Counted from the first letter of the stretch, positions 1 through 5,346 are shown. The stretch is DNA of 5,347 nucleotides from Archaeoglobus sp. (GCA_003978865.1 QNXS01000049.1:1-5347), one strand, 5' to 3'. Numbers and translations: made by a program. The notes: a model not told the origin generated them from the letters alone.

Positions 1-1
1 G

Positions 2-580
2 CTGATTTCCCTGATCTCGGCTGGAATAGACTCTCCTGTTTCGAGCTACCTTGCAGAAAATGAGCTTGTTTTTCTGCATTTCAGACAGAAGAACTCCGAC
101 ATTTTTGTGAAAAAAATCATTGACGTACTGCTGAAGAACGGTGTTATCTCTCACAGACTCATTGTTGTAAATCATGATAGAATTATATCTAATATTAAAA
201 ATTTTTGCAATAAAAAGGAAATGTGCGTGTATTGTAAAGCATCCATGCTTGTATTAGCTGAAACACTTGCAGAGAAGTTTGGATGTAAAGCCGTTGTTAC
301 GGGAGATAACTTAGGACAAGTAGCAAGCCAGACACTGCCTAATTTGAGATCTGAAGAGTCTTTAATAGAGATACCTGTAATAAGACCACTCATTGGACTC
401 GACAAGAACGAAATAATTGATTTAGCAAAAAAAATAGGTACGTACAGTATTTCAACCAACTTTAAAAATGAGTGTATGTATGCACCAAAACACCCAGTGA
501 CAGGGGGATGTACTGTAAAACATGAAATAAAAGATGTCGTTAAACAAGTTTATTTTGTTGAGTACGAAATTGAGCTGTAG
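2..580 (+). CDS. ThiI-family PP-loop sulfurtransferase domain protein, 5'-truncated by the window edge
   Basis: The reading frame is open from base 2 to the TAG at 578-580, giving 192 visible residues; the GTG at 107 is internal because the PP-loop lies upstream of it. Seen: the ATP-pyrophosphatase loop SAGIDSP at visible residues 6-12, a CVYC motif at 75-78, VTGDNLGQVASQ at 99-110, the IPVIRPLIGLDKNEII stretch after it, and a further Cys at 158 in NECMYAP. In ThiI enzymes this domain adenylates its target, giving 4-thiouridine at tRNA position 8 and in some organisms supplying sulfur for thiamine. There is no C-terminal rhodanese domain, as is usual in archaea. Whether NFLD and THUMP domains lie upstream cannot be seen, so it may be full ThiI or a stand-alone PP-loop paralogue. 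The second Gly of the usual SGGxDS is Ala here. The family is confident; the exact substrate is not. Confidence 0.88.
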   Translation: MISLISAGIDSPVSSYLAENELVFLHFRQKNSDIFVKKIIDVLLKNGVISHRLIVVNHDRIISNIKNFCNKKEMCVYCKASMLVLAETLAEKFGCKAVVTGDNLGQVASQTLPNLRSEESLIEIPVIRPLIGLDKNEIIDLAKKIGTYSISTNFKNECMYAPKHPVTGGCTVKHEIKDVVKQVYFVEYEIEL

Positions 581-595
581 GGACTCTTGTTTGTG

Positions 596-625
596 TTTAT
601 AAATTTTTAGAGCTAAATTTAAATA
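596..625 (+). promoter_or_regulatory. Candidate alba promoter (TATA box TTTAAATA at 618-625)
   Basis: TTTAAATA at 618-625 sits about 25 nt upstream of 646-650, so transcription would begin just before the Shine-Dalgarno site of alba. A second AT-rich run, TTTATAAATTTTT at 596-608, could be an alternative TATA box or an oligo-T terminator for the upstream PP-loop gene. Placement by archaeal spacing rules is inference. Confidence 0.5.
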
Positions 626-648
626 GCCGGTGAATTCTGGTTTCGAAG

Positions 649-658
649 GGAGGTGATC
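649..658 (+). promoter_or_regulatory. Strong Shine-Dalgarno site of alba
   Basis: GGAGGTGATC is a ten-base match to the archaeal 16S rRNA anti-Shine-Dalgarno tail. The GGAGG core ends 7 nt before the ATG at 661. This fixes the alba start and suggests efficient translation, as expected for an abundant chromatin protein. Confidence 0.85.
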
Positions 659-660
659 AG

Positions 661-936
661 ATGACAGAGGAGCGTGTGGTTTACGTTGGAAGTAAGCCTG
701 TAATGAACTATGTTCTTGCAGTGTTAACTCAATTAAACGAGGGTGCAAGTGAAGTTGTTATAAAGGCAAGAGGTAAAGCAATCAGCAGAGCTGTTGATGT
801 AGCAGAGATTGTCAGGAACAGGTTTATGCCGAACGTTAATGTTAAGGATATAAAGATCGATACTGAGGAGCTCGTATCTGAAGGGAGGAGCATTAACGTA
901 TCTACAATTGAAATAACACTTGAGAAAGGAGCTTAA
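661..936 (+). CDS. albA: DNA/RNA-binding chromatin protein Alba
   Basis: A 91-residue protein of normal Alba length. Alba dimers coat DNA and also bind RNA, compacting the archaeal chromosome in the cytoplasm. The diagnostic stretches are VGSKPVMNYVLA at residues 9-20, VVIKARGKAISRAVD at 32-46 and VRNRFMP at 51-57, with the C-terminal VSTIEITL strand at 80-87. By alignment from memory to Sulfolobus Sso10b, Lys12 matches Lys17 and Phe55 matches the dimer-dimer contact Phe60. Arg37 and Lys39 match the Arg42/Arg44 nucleic-acid contacts. The position matching the regulated Lys16 of Sso10b is Ser11. The gene has its own promoter and a near-perfect Shine-Dalgarno site. It ends 4 nt before the stop of the opposing ModE-type gene. 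Identification is very secure. Confidence 0.97.
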   Translation: MTEERVVYVGSKPVMNYVLAVLTQLNEGASEVVIKARGKAISRAVDVAEIVRNRFMPNVNVKDIKIDTEELVSEGRSINVSTIEITLEKGA

Positions 937-955
937 TTTTTTATATTCTTTTACT
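937..955 (+). terminator. Oligo-T terminator after alba
   Basis: Directly after the TAA of alba the coding strand reads six T's (937-942), then ATATTCTTTT. Archaeal RNA polymerase commonly stops at such T-runs without needing a hairpin. The site overlaps the 3' end of the convergent ModE-type gene. Confidence 0.55.
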
Positions 956-1276
956 AAGTTTTTCTACTGCACCTCTACATGTTTCTTCAGCTTCCTCGTA
1001 AAGTCTCAGTAACTTTCTACCCTCCTCCGTTAGTACCATTCTTCCACCTTCTTTTCCACCCCTTTCCCTATTAACAACTTTGATACCTGTAGCTTTCTCA
1101 ATTTTATTTATGTACATCCAAGCAAATCTGTAAGACATTCCAAGAGCTCTTGCTGCTTTGGAAAGTGATCTGTATTCTTCCAAAGCTTTCAAAATCTGAG
1201 CACCCCCCTTTCCTATAACGTGAACACCGTCTTTCTCTATCCAAACCCTACACTTAATTTCGAAGTTTGATATCAT
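941..1276 (-). CDS. ModE-type winged helix-turn-helix transcriptional regulator, DNA-binding domain only
   Basis: A 111-residue protein matching the N-terminal LysR-like winged helix of ModE, the molybdate-responsive repressor. Seen: a possible short N-terminal strand region (FEIKCRVWIEK), the helix-turn-helix around residues 33-60 (SLSKAARALGMSYRFAWMYINKIE), and the wing with RERGGKEGGRMVLTEEGRKLLRLYEEA at about 70-96, very like GGKGGGGAVLTRYGQRLIQLY of E. coli ModE. The C-terminal molybdate-binding TOBE/MOP domains are absent, so it cannot sense oxyanion as E. coli ModE does unless through a partner. The ATG is preceded in frame by a stop, with only a weak GGAGTGAT about 14 nt upstream. It lies 55 nt downstream of the PIN gene and may be cotranscribed with it. 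Targets are unknown; control of molybdate or tungstate uptake is only a guess from family. Confidence 0.88.
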   Translation of the reverse strand: MISNFEIKCRVWIEKDGVHVIGKGGAQILKALEEYRSLSKAARALGMSYRFAWMYINKIEKATGIKVVNRERGGKEGGRMVLTEEGRKLLRLYEEAEETCRGAVEKLSKRI

Positions 1277-1331
1277 CGCCCTTTAGTATATCACTCCAGA
1301 TATTAGCTTTACCAAATAAACCATTATTAAG

Positions 1332-1718
1332 CTACAGTTCGCTTTCGACATAGATTCTGTTCATTTCTTTGATGTAACCAACCCTGATCCCAAGCTTTTT
1401 CGCTTTACTTCTCAACTCTCTATCGTTTGTTATAAGAGTGCAGTTTTTTTGCATACTCAGTTCCAGAAGAGCTTTATCAGTCCCAGTACTTTCAATATCT
1501 ACAACATCCAATTTTTCTAAAGCCACAATATTAAGAGCAAATCTTGCAGCTCTGCTATACTTTCCACTAAGCTTATCTCTGAGTATTTCAAGTTCTTCTA
1601 CTACACCTACCGGAACATAAAATTTGTTAAAACCAAGTGATCTAAGCTCACCAATTACATCCACCTTAGCCAGATACGCGTACATAAGTACGTTTGTATC
1701 TATAACCGCGCATTTCAT
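1332..1718 (-). CDS. PIN-domain protein, Fcf1/VapC9-like (linked to aIF2-gamma)
   Basis: A 128-residue single PIN domain. The metal-binding acidic residues expected of PIN ribonucleases are present: Asp7 in VIDTNVLMY, Glu41/Glu42 in VVEELEIL, Asp81 in TGTDKALLEL and Asp99 in ITNDREL. The nuclease is therefore probably intact. It starts 11 nt after the stop of aIF2-gamma with only a weak AGGG before the ATG, so translation may be coupled. This pairing is widespread in archaea, and as I recall the A. fulgidus homologue AF0591 has been crystallised and carries the name VapC9. No VapB-like antitoxin ORF is adjacent, and the linkage favours an RNA-processing or ribosome-related role over a toxin role. 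That functional reading is inference; the fold assignment is firm. Confidence 0.9.
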   Translation of the reverse strand: MKCAVIDTNVLMYAYLAKVDVIGELRSLGFNKFYVPVGVVEELEILRDKLSGKYSRAARFALNIVALEKLDVVDIESTGTDKALLELSMQKNCTLITNDRELRSKAKKLGIRVGYIKEMNRIYVESEL

Positions 1719-1729
1719 TGTAACCCTGT

Positions 1730-2959
1730 TTATTTAATAGTACCGGCACCTATCAATCTCCACCTCGATCCAACTCTCCTGCTTATGGCAACCCTCCAGC
1801 CTCTCTCAGCACAGACAGGTCTTTTCAGTTTTACTTCTACTATGTCATCCCTTGCGGAGGTAACAACTCCAAGAGTTATTGCTGTTCCAATGCTGAGCAT
1901 CAGCGGTTCATTCATTTTTATCTTTTCAACCACGAGTTCTTCTTCAGTTCCGACAACTCTCTCAAGTAACTTTACATCCATTGTAAATTCAAAGAGTACT
2001 CCCGGTAAATTCCTGTCTTTTCCAAGCACATTTCCAACAAGGGCATCGCTCTTTGTTAGATATGGATCAAGTTTTGTAGCAACACCGATCAGTCCTCCGG
2101 GAGTTGCCTCTTCGACAGATTTTCCGGATGCCATAATTCCAACAACTTCCGAGTGCAACTCCTCCCAAACACCTTTCTTTTCATCTTTTATACCGGGTCT
2201 TATTGTTATTTCATCACCAACTCTCAACTTTCCTCTTGAGAGACTTCCTCCCACCACTCCACCAATCAGTTTTTCTGGTGGTGTTCCCGGTTTATTAACG
2301 TCAAAACTCCTCGCAACATGCATAAGCGGTGAAGCTTCAAGATCTCTCTCAGGTGTCGGTATGCACTCTTCAATTGCTTCTATAAGTGCATCGAGATTTA
2401 CCTTTTGCTGAGCAGAAATTGGTATTATTGGAGCATTTTCGGCTATTGTCCCCTTAACAAATTCATTTATCTCCCTGTAGTTCTCAAGAAGCCTCTCCTT
2501 AGAAACTATGTCAATTTTGTTTTGGGCAATTACTATCTTATCAACACCTATAATCTCAAGAGCCATTAGGTGTTCCTTTGTTTGAGGTCGAGGACATTTC
2601 TCGTTTGCAGCTATTACAAGAACTGCTCCATCCATTAAAGCTGCTCCACTCAACATTGTAGCCATTAAAGTTTCATGTCCGGGACTGTCAACAAAGCTTA
2701 CAGTTCTTAACACTTCTGTTTCACTACCACATCTCGGGCAAATTCTTTCGACCGTGTAGGAATACGGAGACTCACACTTAGGACATTTTCTGAAAGTCGT
2801 GTCAGCATATCCAAGTCTTATTGAAATTCCCCTTTTCAATTCTTCACTGTGTCTGTCAGTCCACACTCCACTTAAAGCAGCAACAAGAGTCGTCTTACCA
2901 TGATCAACATGACCGATCATTCCTATATTGATTTCTGGTAGAGGTACATCGTCTTTCAT
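1730..2959 (-). CDS. eif2g: Translation initiation factor aIF2, gamma subunit (GTPase)
   Basis: A 409-residue protein of normal aIF2-gamma length. It is the GTP-binding core of the aIF2 heterotrimer that brings initiator Met-tRNA to the small ribosomal subunit. Seen in order: G1 loop GHVDHGKT at residues 16-23, switch I with RGISIRLGYAD at 43-53, a zinc knuckle with Cys59, Cys62, Cys74 and Cys77, G3 DSPGH at 91-95, G4 NKID at 147-150 and G5 SAQQ at 182-185. Two beta-barrel domains follow, including RSFDVNKPG and GGVVGGSLSRGKL in domain II and the RRVGSRWRLIGAGTI end. The zinc knuckle and RGISI switch separate it from EF-Tu/EF-1A and SelB. The ATG has no Shine-Dalgarno site, and a TATA-like box about 28 nt upstream suggests a leaderless mRNA. 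It leads a likely operon with the PIN gene and perhaps the ModE-type gene. Confidence 0.98.
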   Translation of the reverse strand: MKDDVPLPEINIGMIGHVDHGKTTLVAALSGVWTDRHSEELKRGISIRLGYADTTFRKCPKCESPYSYTVERICPRCGSETEVLRTVSFVDSPGHETLMATMLSGAALMDGAVLVIAANEKCPRPQTKEHLMALEIIGVDKIVIAQNKIDIVSKERLLENYREINEFVKGTIAENAPIIPISAQQKVNLDALIEAIEECIPTPERDLEASPLMHVARSFDVNKPGTPPEKLIGGVVGGSLSRGKLRVGDEITIRPGIKDEKKGVWEELHSEVVGIMASGKSVEEATPGGLIGVATKLDPYLTKSDALVGNVLGKDRNLPGVLFEFTMDVKLLERVVGTEEELVVEKIKMNEPLMLSIGTAITLGVVTSARDDIVEVKLKRPVCAERGWRVAISRRVGSRWRLIGAGTIK

Positions 2960-2982
2960 GCGTTTATCAGGCTCGTGGCATG

Positions 2983-2992
2983 CTTTAAAAAT
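2983..2992 (-). promoter_or_regulatory. TATA-like box for aIF2-gamma, positioned for a leaderless transcript
   Basis: On the minus strand TTTTAAAGC occupies about 2990-2982, with its centre about 28 nt from the A of the start codon at 2959. At usual archaeal TATA-to-start spacing, transcription would begin at or within a couple of bases of the ATG. The bases before the ATG (CTGATAAACGC) contain no Shine-Dalgarno match, which agrees. Confidence 0.55.
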
Positions 2993-3197
2993 GTTTCATG
3001 TTGCTTTTTAGGGATACCATCTGTTGCTAAATTTAAGTGATTATGTATTATTCTATTATACTTTTATAATATATTTTTAATTTAGCTTTTTAAAATTGAA
3101 TTCTTTTGCATTAATCTGAAAGATGCAGATCCGAACTCAAAACCGTAAAAAATAAACAGCTTTCACTATCGAAATTAGCTCGTATGGACTGTAAACT

Positions 3198-3204
3198 GGA
3201 GGTG
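3198..3204 (+). promoter_or_regulatory. Shine-Dalgarno site fixing the TTG start of the acyl-CoA ligase
   Basis: GGAGGTG lies with its GGAGG core 7 nt before the TTG at 3210, the same spacing as in alba. The site makes TTG the convincing start although it is a rare codon; the next in-frame ATG is residue 37, already inside the conserved N-terminal region. Confidence 0.8.
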
Positions 3205-3209
3205 TCAAT

Positions 3210-4967
3210 TTGAGCGGATTGAAGGATGTATACCAAGAGTTTATTGCCATTAATAATCTGGCGGACTACGAAGTGAGAAAAGAGGAATTGAAGAAATTTT
3301 TCGGCAAACTAAATCGTATGAAGTTACCAGATTGTTTTAATTGGGTTGAAGAAGTTTTTGAAGGGATACACGTCAAAGAAAGAGGTGACAAGAAAGCTTT
3401 ACTGTGGTACGATATGGACAATGAAGAGAAAAGAAGTTTTACCTACAGTGAAATCAGCAAAGAGTGTAACAGACTGCTAAACTACCTAAGGGGACAGGAC
3501 ATCAAAAAAGGTGATGGTATTTACATGATGCTTCCAGCTCTACCAGAAACTTGGTTCTCGTTACTTGCAAGCCTTAAAGGAGGTTTTGTTTCAGTTCCAA
3601 CGGCAACAACTATGGTTCCGAGAGAACTTGAATATAGATTTGGTGTTTACGAACCAAGAGCAATAATAGCTGATGAGAAAAGTGCTGAAATGGTGGATGA
3701 GGCTCTGAACAATTGCAGGGCAGATCCAGTCAAAATTGTTGTTGGTGAAAGAAGTGGCTGGATAAGTTATGAAGATGTCAAAAAGGAGAAAAGCAATGCT
3801 AAGGCTGAGAAACTTAAATGCGATGATATAGTGTTTAACTTTTTTACATCTGGTACAACTGGACTGCCAAAAATGGTTGGACATACTGCTGTAAGTTATC
3901 CTCTTGGACATCTGTCAACAGCGTACATTATCGGTATATCAACCGATGATGTGCACACAAACTTAAGCGCTCCGGGCTGGGCAAAGTTTGCTTGGAGCTC
4001 GTTTTTCGCACCCTTTATAATGGGCGCAACAGTCCTCGGAATTAACTACAATCGCTTTGTACCTGATAGATACCTAAGCATAATATCTGAATATAACATA
4101 AACACGTTTTGTGCTCCACCAACTGCTTGGAGAATCTTTATGCTTCAAAAGCTTGAGGATTATGAGTTCGATAACCTCAGAGAAGTTGTGAGTGCTGGAG
4201 AGCCTTTGAACCCAGAAATAATAAACACGTGGAAAAAATACACCGGAACGACAATAAGGGATTTTTACGGACAAACGGAAAGCACAGCCATGATCGGGAA
4301 TCCTCCTTGGGTAAAAGAGGTTATACCCGGATCTTTCGGTTTTCCCGGGTACATGCATGATATAGCCATTGTTGATGATGATGGCAATTTGATTTCAGAA
4401 CCAAATACTGTTGGACATATAGTTGTCAGACTTGACAGGTGGAAACCCATAGGTCTGTTTACCGGTTACATAGGGGATGAAGAGAAAACCCGTTCAGTCT
4501 TCAGAAACAATATGTACTACACAGGAGATAAAGCTTACTTTGACAAAAAAGGCTACTGGTGGTTTATTGGTAGAGCAGATGACGTAATAAAAACATCCGA
4601 TTACAGGGTTGGACCATTTGAAGTGGAAAGCGCATTAATAGAACATCATGCTGTAGCTGAAGCAGCTGTAATAGGCAGTCCAGACAAGATAAGGTGGCAG
4701 ATTGTAAAGGCTTTTGTTGTTCTGAAACCAGATTACAGACCAAGTAGAGAGCTCGCGCTTGACATTTTTGTTCACTGTTCCAAGATACTTGCAAAATACA
4801 AAGTCCCAAGAATAATCGAGTTCGTCTCAGAGCTACCAAAGACAATAAGTGGAAAAATAAGAAGAAACGAGCTTAGAAAGATTGAAGAAGATAGAAGAGC
4901 CAAAGGTGAAAGGGGAGAGTACGAGTACTTTTACTCTGAATTTGAGGAGCTAAAAAGAAAAATTTAA
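3210..4967 (+). CDS. AMP-forming acyl-CoA ligase, medium-chain (MACS/ACSM) type
   Basis: A 585-residue cytoplasmic adenylate-forming enzyme that would convert a carboxylic acid, CoA and ATP to acyl-CoA, AMP and pyrophosphate. Seen: the phosphate-binding loop TSGTTGLPK at residues 213-221, the PGWAK segment at 255-259 typical of medium-chain/branched acyl-CoA synthetases, YGQTES at 353-358, YTGD at 437-440, the hinge motif GRADDVIK at 454-461, and PKTISGKIRR at 543-552 with predicted catalytic Lys549. The N-terminal region (FNWVEEVFEG, 43-52) also fits this subfamily. Length and motifs are complete, with no frameshift. Substrate cannot be read from sequence: medium-chain, branched or aromatic acids are all possible, fitting fatty-acid or amino-acid-derived acid oxidation in Archaeoglobales. 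Asp464 stands where many homologues have Gly (GYR/GHR). The gene appears monocistronic, with T-runs right after its stop. Confidence 0.93.
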   Translation: MSGLKDVYQEFIAINNLADYEVRKEELKKFFGKLNRMKLPDCFNWVEEVFEGIHVKERGDKKALLWYDMDNEEKRSFTYSEISKECNRLLNYLRGQDIKKGDGIYMMLPALPETWFSLLASLKGGFVSVPTATTMVPRELEYRFGVYEPRAIIADEKSAEMVDEALNNCRADPVKIVVGERSGWISYEDVKKEKSNAKAEKLKCDDIVFNFFTSGTTGLPKMVGHTAVSYPLGHLSTAYIIGISTDDVHTNLSAPGWAKFAWSSFFAPFIMGATVLGINYNRFVPDRYLSIISEYNINTFCAPPTAWRIFMLQKLEDYEFDNLREVVSAGEPLNPEIINTWKKYTGTTIRDFYGQTESTAMIGNPPWVKEVIPGSFGFPGYMHDIAIVDDDGNLISEPNTVGHIVVRLDRWKPIGLFTGYIGDEEKTRSVFRNNMYYTGDKAYFDKKGYWWFIGRADDVIKTSDYRVGPFEVESALIEHHAVAEAAVIGSPDKIRWQIVKAFVVLKPDYRPSRELALDIFVHCSKILAKYKVPRIIEFVSELPKTISGKIRRNELRKIEEDRRAKGERGEYEYFYSEFEELKRKI

Positions 4968-4968
4968 C

Positions 4969-4982
4969 TTTTTATAATTTTT
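4969..4982 (+). terminator. Oligo-T terminator after the acyl-CoA ligase
   Basis: Two five-T runs, CTTTTTATAATTTTT, start two bases after the TAA stop. This is a typical archaeal intrinsic termination signal without a clear hairpin. More T-rich stretches follow at about 5058-5078 and 5160-5174 and may act as backups. Confidence 0.55.
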
Positions 4983-5073
4983 AGTGTGATGATTTAAACT
5001 AAGTTATCAAAAGAAAATATTTTTATCTTTATTTAAAGAAATAAGTCATAATAAGTTTATTGTTTTTTCTTTC

Positions 5074-5085
5074 TTTTATATAAAA
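5074..5085 (+). promoter_or_regulatory. Palindromic TATA box TTTTATATAAAA in the 3' intergenic region
   Basis: A perfect 12-bp palindrome and the best TATA-like match in the right-hand region. Read rightward it predicts a transcript start near 5104-5108, giving a leader of about 240 nt to the window edge. Because it is symmetric it does not set direction by itself, and leftward use is possible. It may drive the gene starting past the right edge, or the small ORF at 5188. Confidence 0.4.
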
Positions 5086-5163
5086 CCGTACCAATGGTCT
5101 CCGTTAAAAGAACAATCCTTTTTAACAGCGAAATTAGAGTGCAATCATTAAAATGACGGTTTT
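5082..5163. repeat. Nested inverted repeats in the putative leader
   Basis: AAAACCGT at 5082-5089 is mirrored by ACGGTTTT at 5156-5163. Inside it, GTTAAAA at 5103-5109 pairs with TTTTAAC at 5120-5126 across a 10-nt loop. The outer arm overlaps the TATA palindrome and its partner runs into a T-rich tract. The arms are short and an AT-rich region yields such pairs by chance, so the role is unknown. Confidence 0.3.
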
Positions 5164-5187
5164 TTATCTTTTTGAATTTAGTTGGGA

Positions 5188-5346
5188 ATGGAGAAAACAA
5201 AGTTTATGAACCGCTATGCTTTGAAAATTCAAAAAACATTGCCAGACTTCTATAGGTGTTGTCCATTCCTTACCGGAGACTTCTTAGATTTCCTCTTTTC
5301 CAACTTATCAATGACTTTTGACCAAATCAGTTATTGGAGGTATTAA
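5188..5346 (+). CDS. Possible small ORF, 52 residues, unknown function
   Basis: ATG to TAA encodes 52 residues starting MEKTKFMNRYALK and ending in SYWRY. It is basic at the start, rich in aromatic residues, and contains a CC pair and the segment FLDFLFSNL. I do not recognise it. Against it: no good Shine-Dalgarno site, AT-rich surroundings and short length. For it: a T-rich TATA-like tract (TTTTTTATC, about 5160-5168) is about 24 nt upstream, which suits a leaderless start. Its stop also falls one base before the position where the next gene should begin, with that gene's ribosome site inside its last codons, as in translationally coupled pairs. It could also be the N-terminal remnant of a broken gene or transposase. 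Only database matches could decide. Confidence 0.35.
   Translation: MEKTKFMNRYALKIQKTLPDFYRCCPFLTGDFLDFLFSNLSMTFDQISYWRY
5336..5341 (+). promoter_or_regulatory. Shine-Dalgarno site for a gene beginning just past the right edge
   Basis: GGAGGT with its GGAGG core ending at 5340. Alba and the acyl-CoA ligase both have exactly 7 nt between GGAGG and the start codon. The same spacing puts a start at 5348, one base outside the window. No ATG, GTG or TTG follows within the window. Confidence 0.55.

Larger units (their letters stand above)
2960..3209. other. Divergent intergenic region between aIF2-gamma and the acyl-CoA ligase
   Basis: These 250 nt contain no convincing ORF or RNA gene. The left end carries the aIF2-gamma promoter. 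The centre (about 3040-3100) is a very AT-rich run, including TTTTATAATATATTTTT at 3062-3078, which could act as a TATA box on either strand or as a melting region. A second candidate TATA/BRE for the ligase, CGTAAAAAATAAA at 3144-3156, lies about 54-66 nt before its TTG, giving a leader near 30 nt. A ten-codon ATG ORF at 3123 has no ribosome binding site and I do not call it. Confidence 0.5.

Noticed and set aside
107..580. A 157-residue ORF starting at GTG 107 as the full gene
   Set aside because: The same frame continues upstream to the window edge and encodes the ATP-binding PP-loop SAGIDSP at 17-37, which a ThiI-family enzyme needs, so the true start lies off the window.
1332..1718. PIN protein as the toxin of a VapBC toxin-antitoxin system
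   Set aside because: No small antitoxin ORF precedes it. The upstream neighbour at 11 nt is aIF2-gamma, a conserved pairing that points to a housekeeping role.
1785..2411. A 208-codon open frame on the plus strand opposite aIF2-gamma
   Set aside because: It is the antisense shadow of a highly conserved GTPase gene. Its product is dominated by Ser, Thr, Pro and Phe with no recognisable domain, as expected from reading a coding strand backwards.
3139..3147. AAAACCGTA shared between the ligase leader (3139-3147) and the right-end region (5082-5090)
   Set aside because: A nine-base match between two AT-rich stretches of this length is not surprising, and no second shared element flanks it.
3591..4845. 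Several minus-strand open frames of 61-106 codons opposite the acyl-CoA ligase
   Set aside because: All lie inside the complete, motif-rich ligase gene and show no domains or ribosome binding sites of their own.
4986..4992. GTGATGA resembling the C box of a C/D box guide RNA
   Set aside because: No CTGA D box or internal C'/D' pair occurs within the next 70 nt.
5094..5156. A 20-codon ATG ORF just after the palindromic TATA box
   Set aside because: The ATG lies upstream of the transcript start predicted from that TATA box, it has no Shine-Dalgarno site, and it is short enough to arise by chance.
5185..5269. GGAATGGA / TCCATTCC inverted repeat (5185-5192 and 5262-5269)
   Set aside because: An 8-bp pair with a 69-nt gap is expected about once by chance in a region this size, and it has no supporting context.
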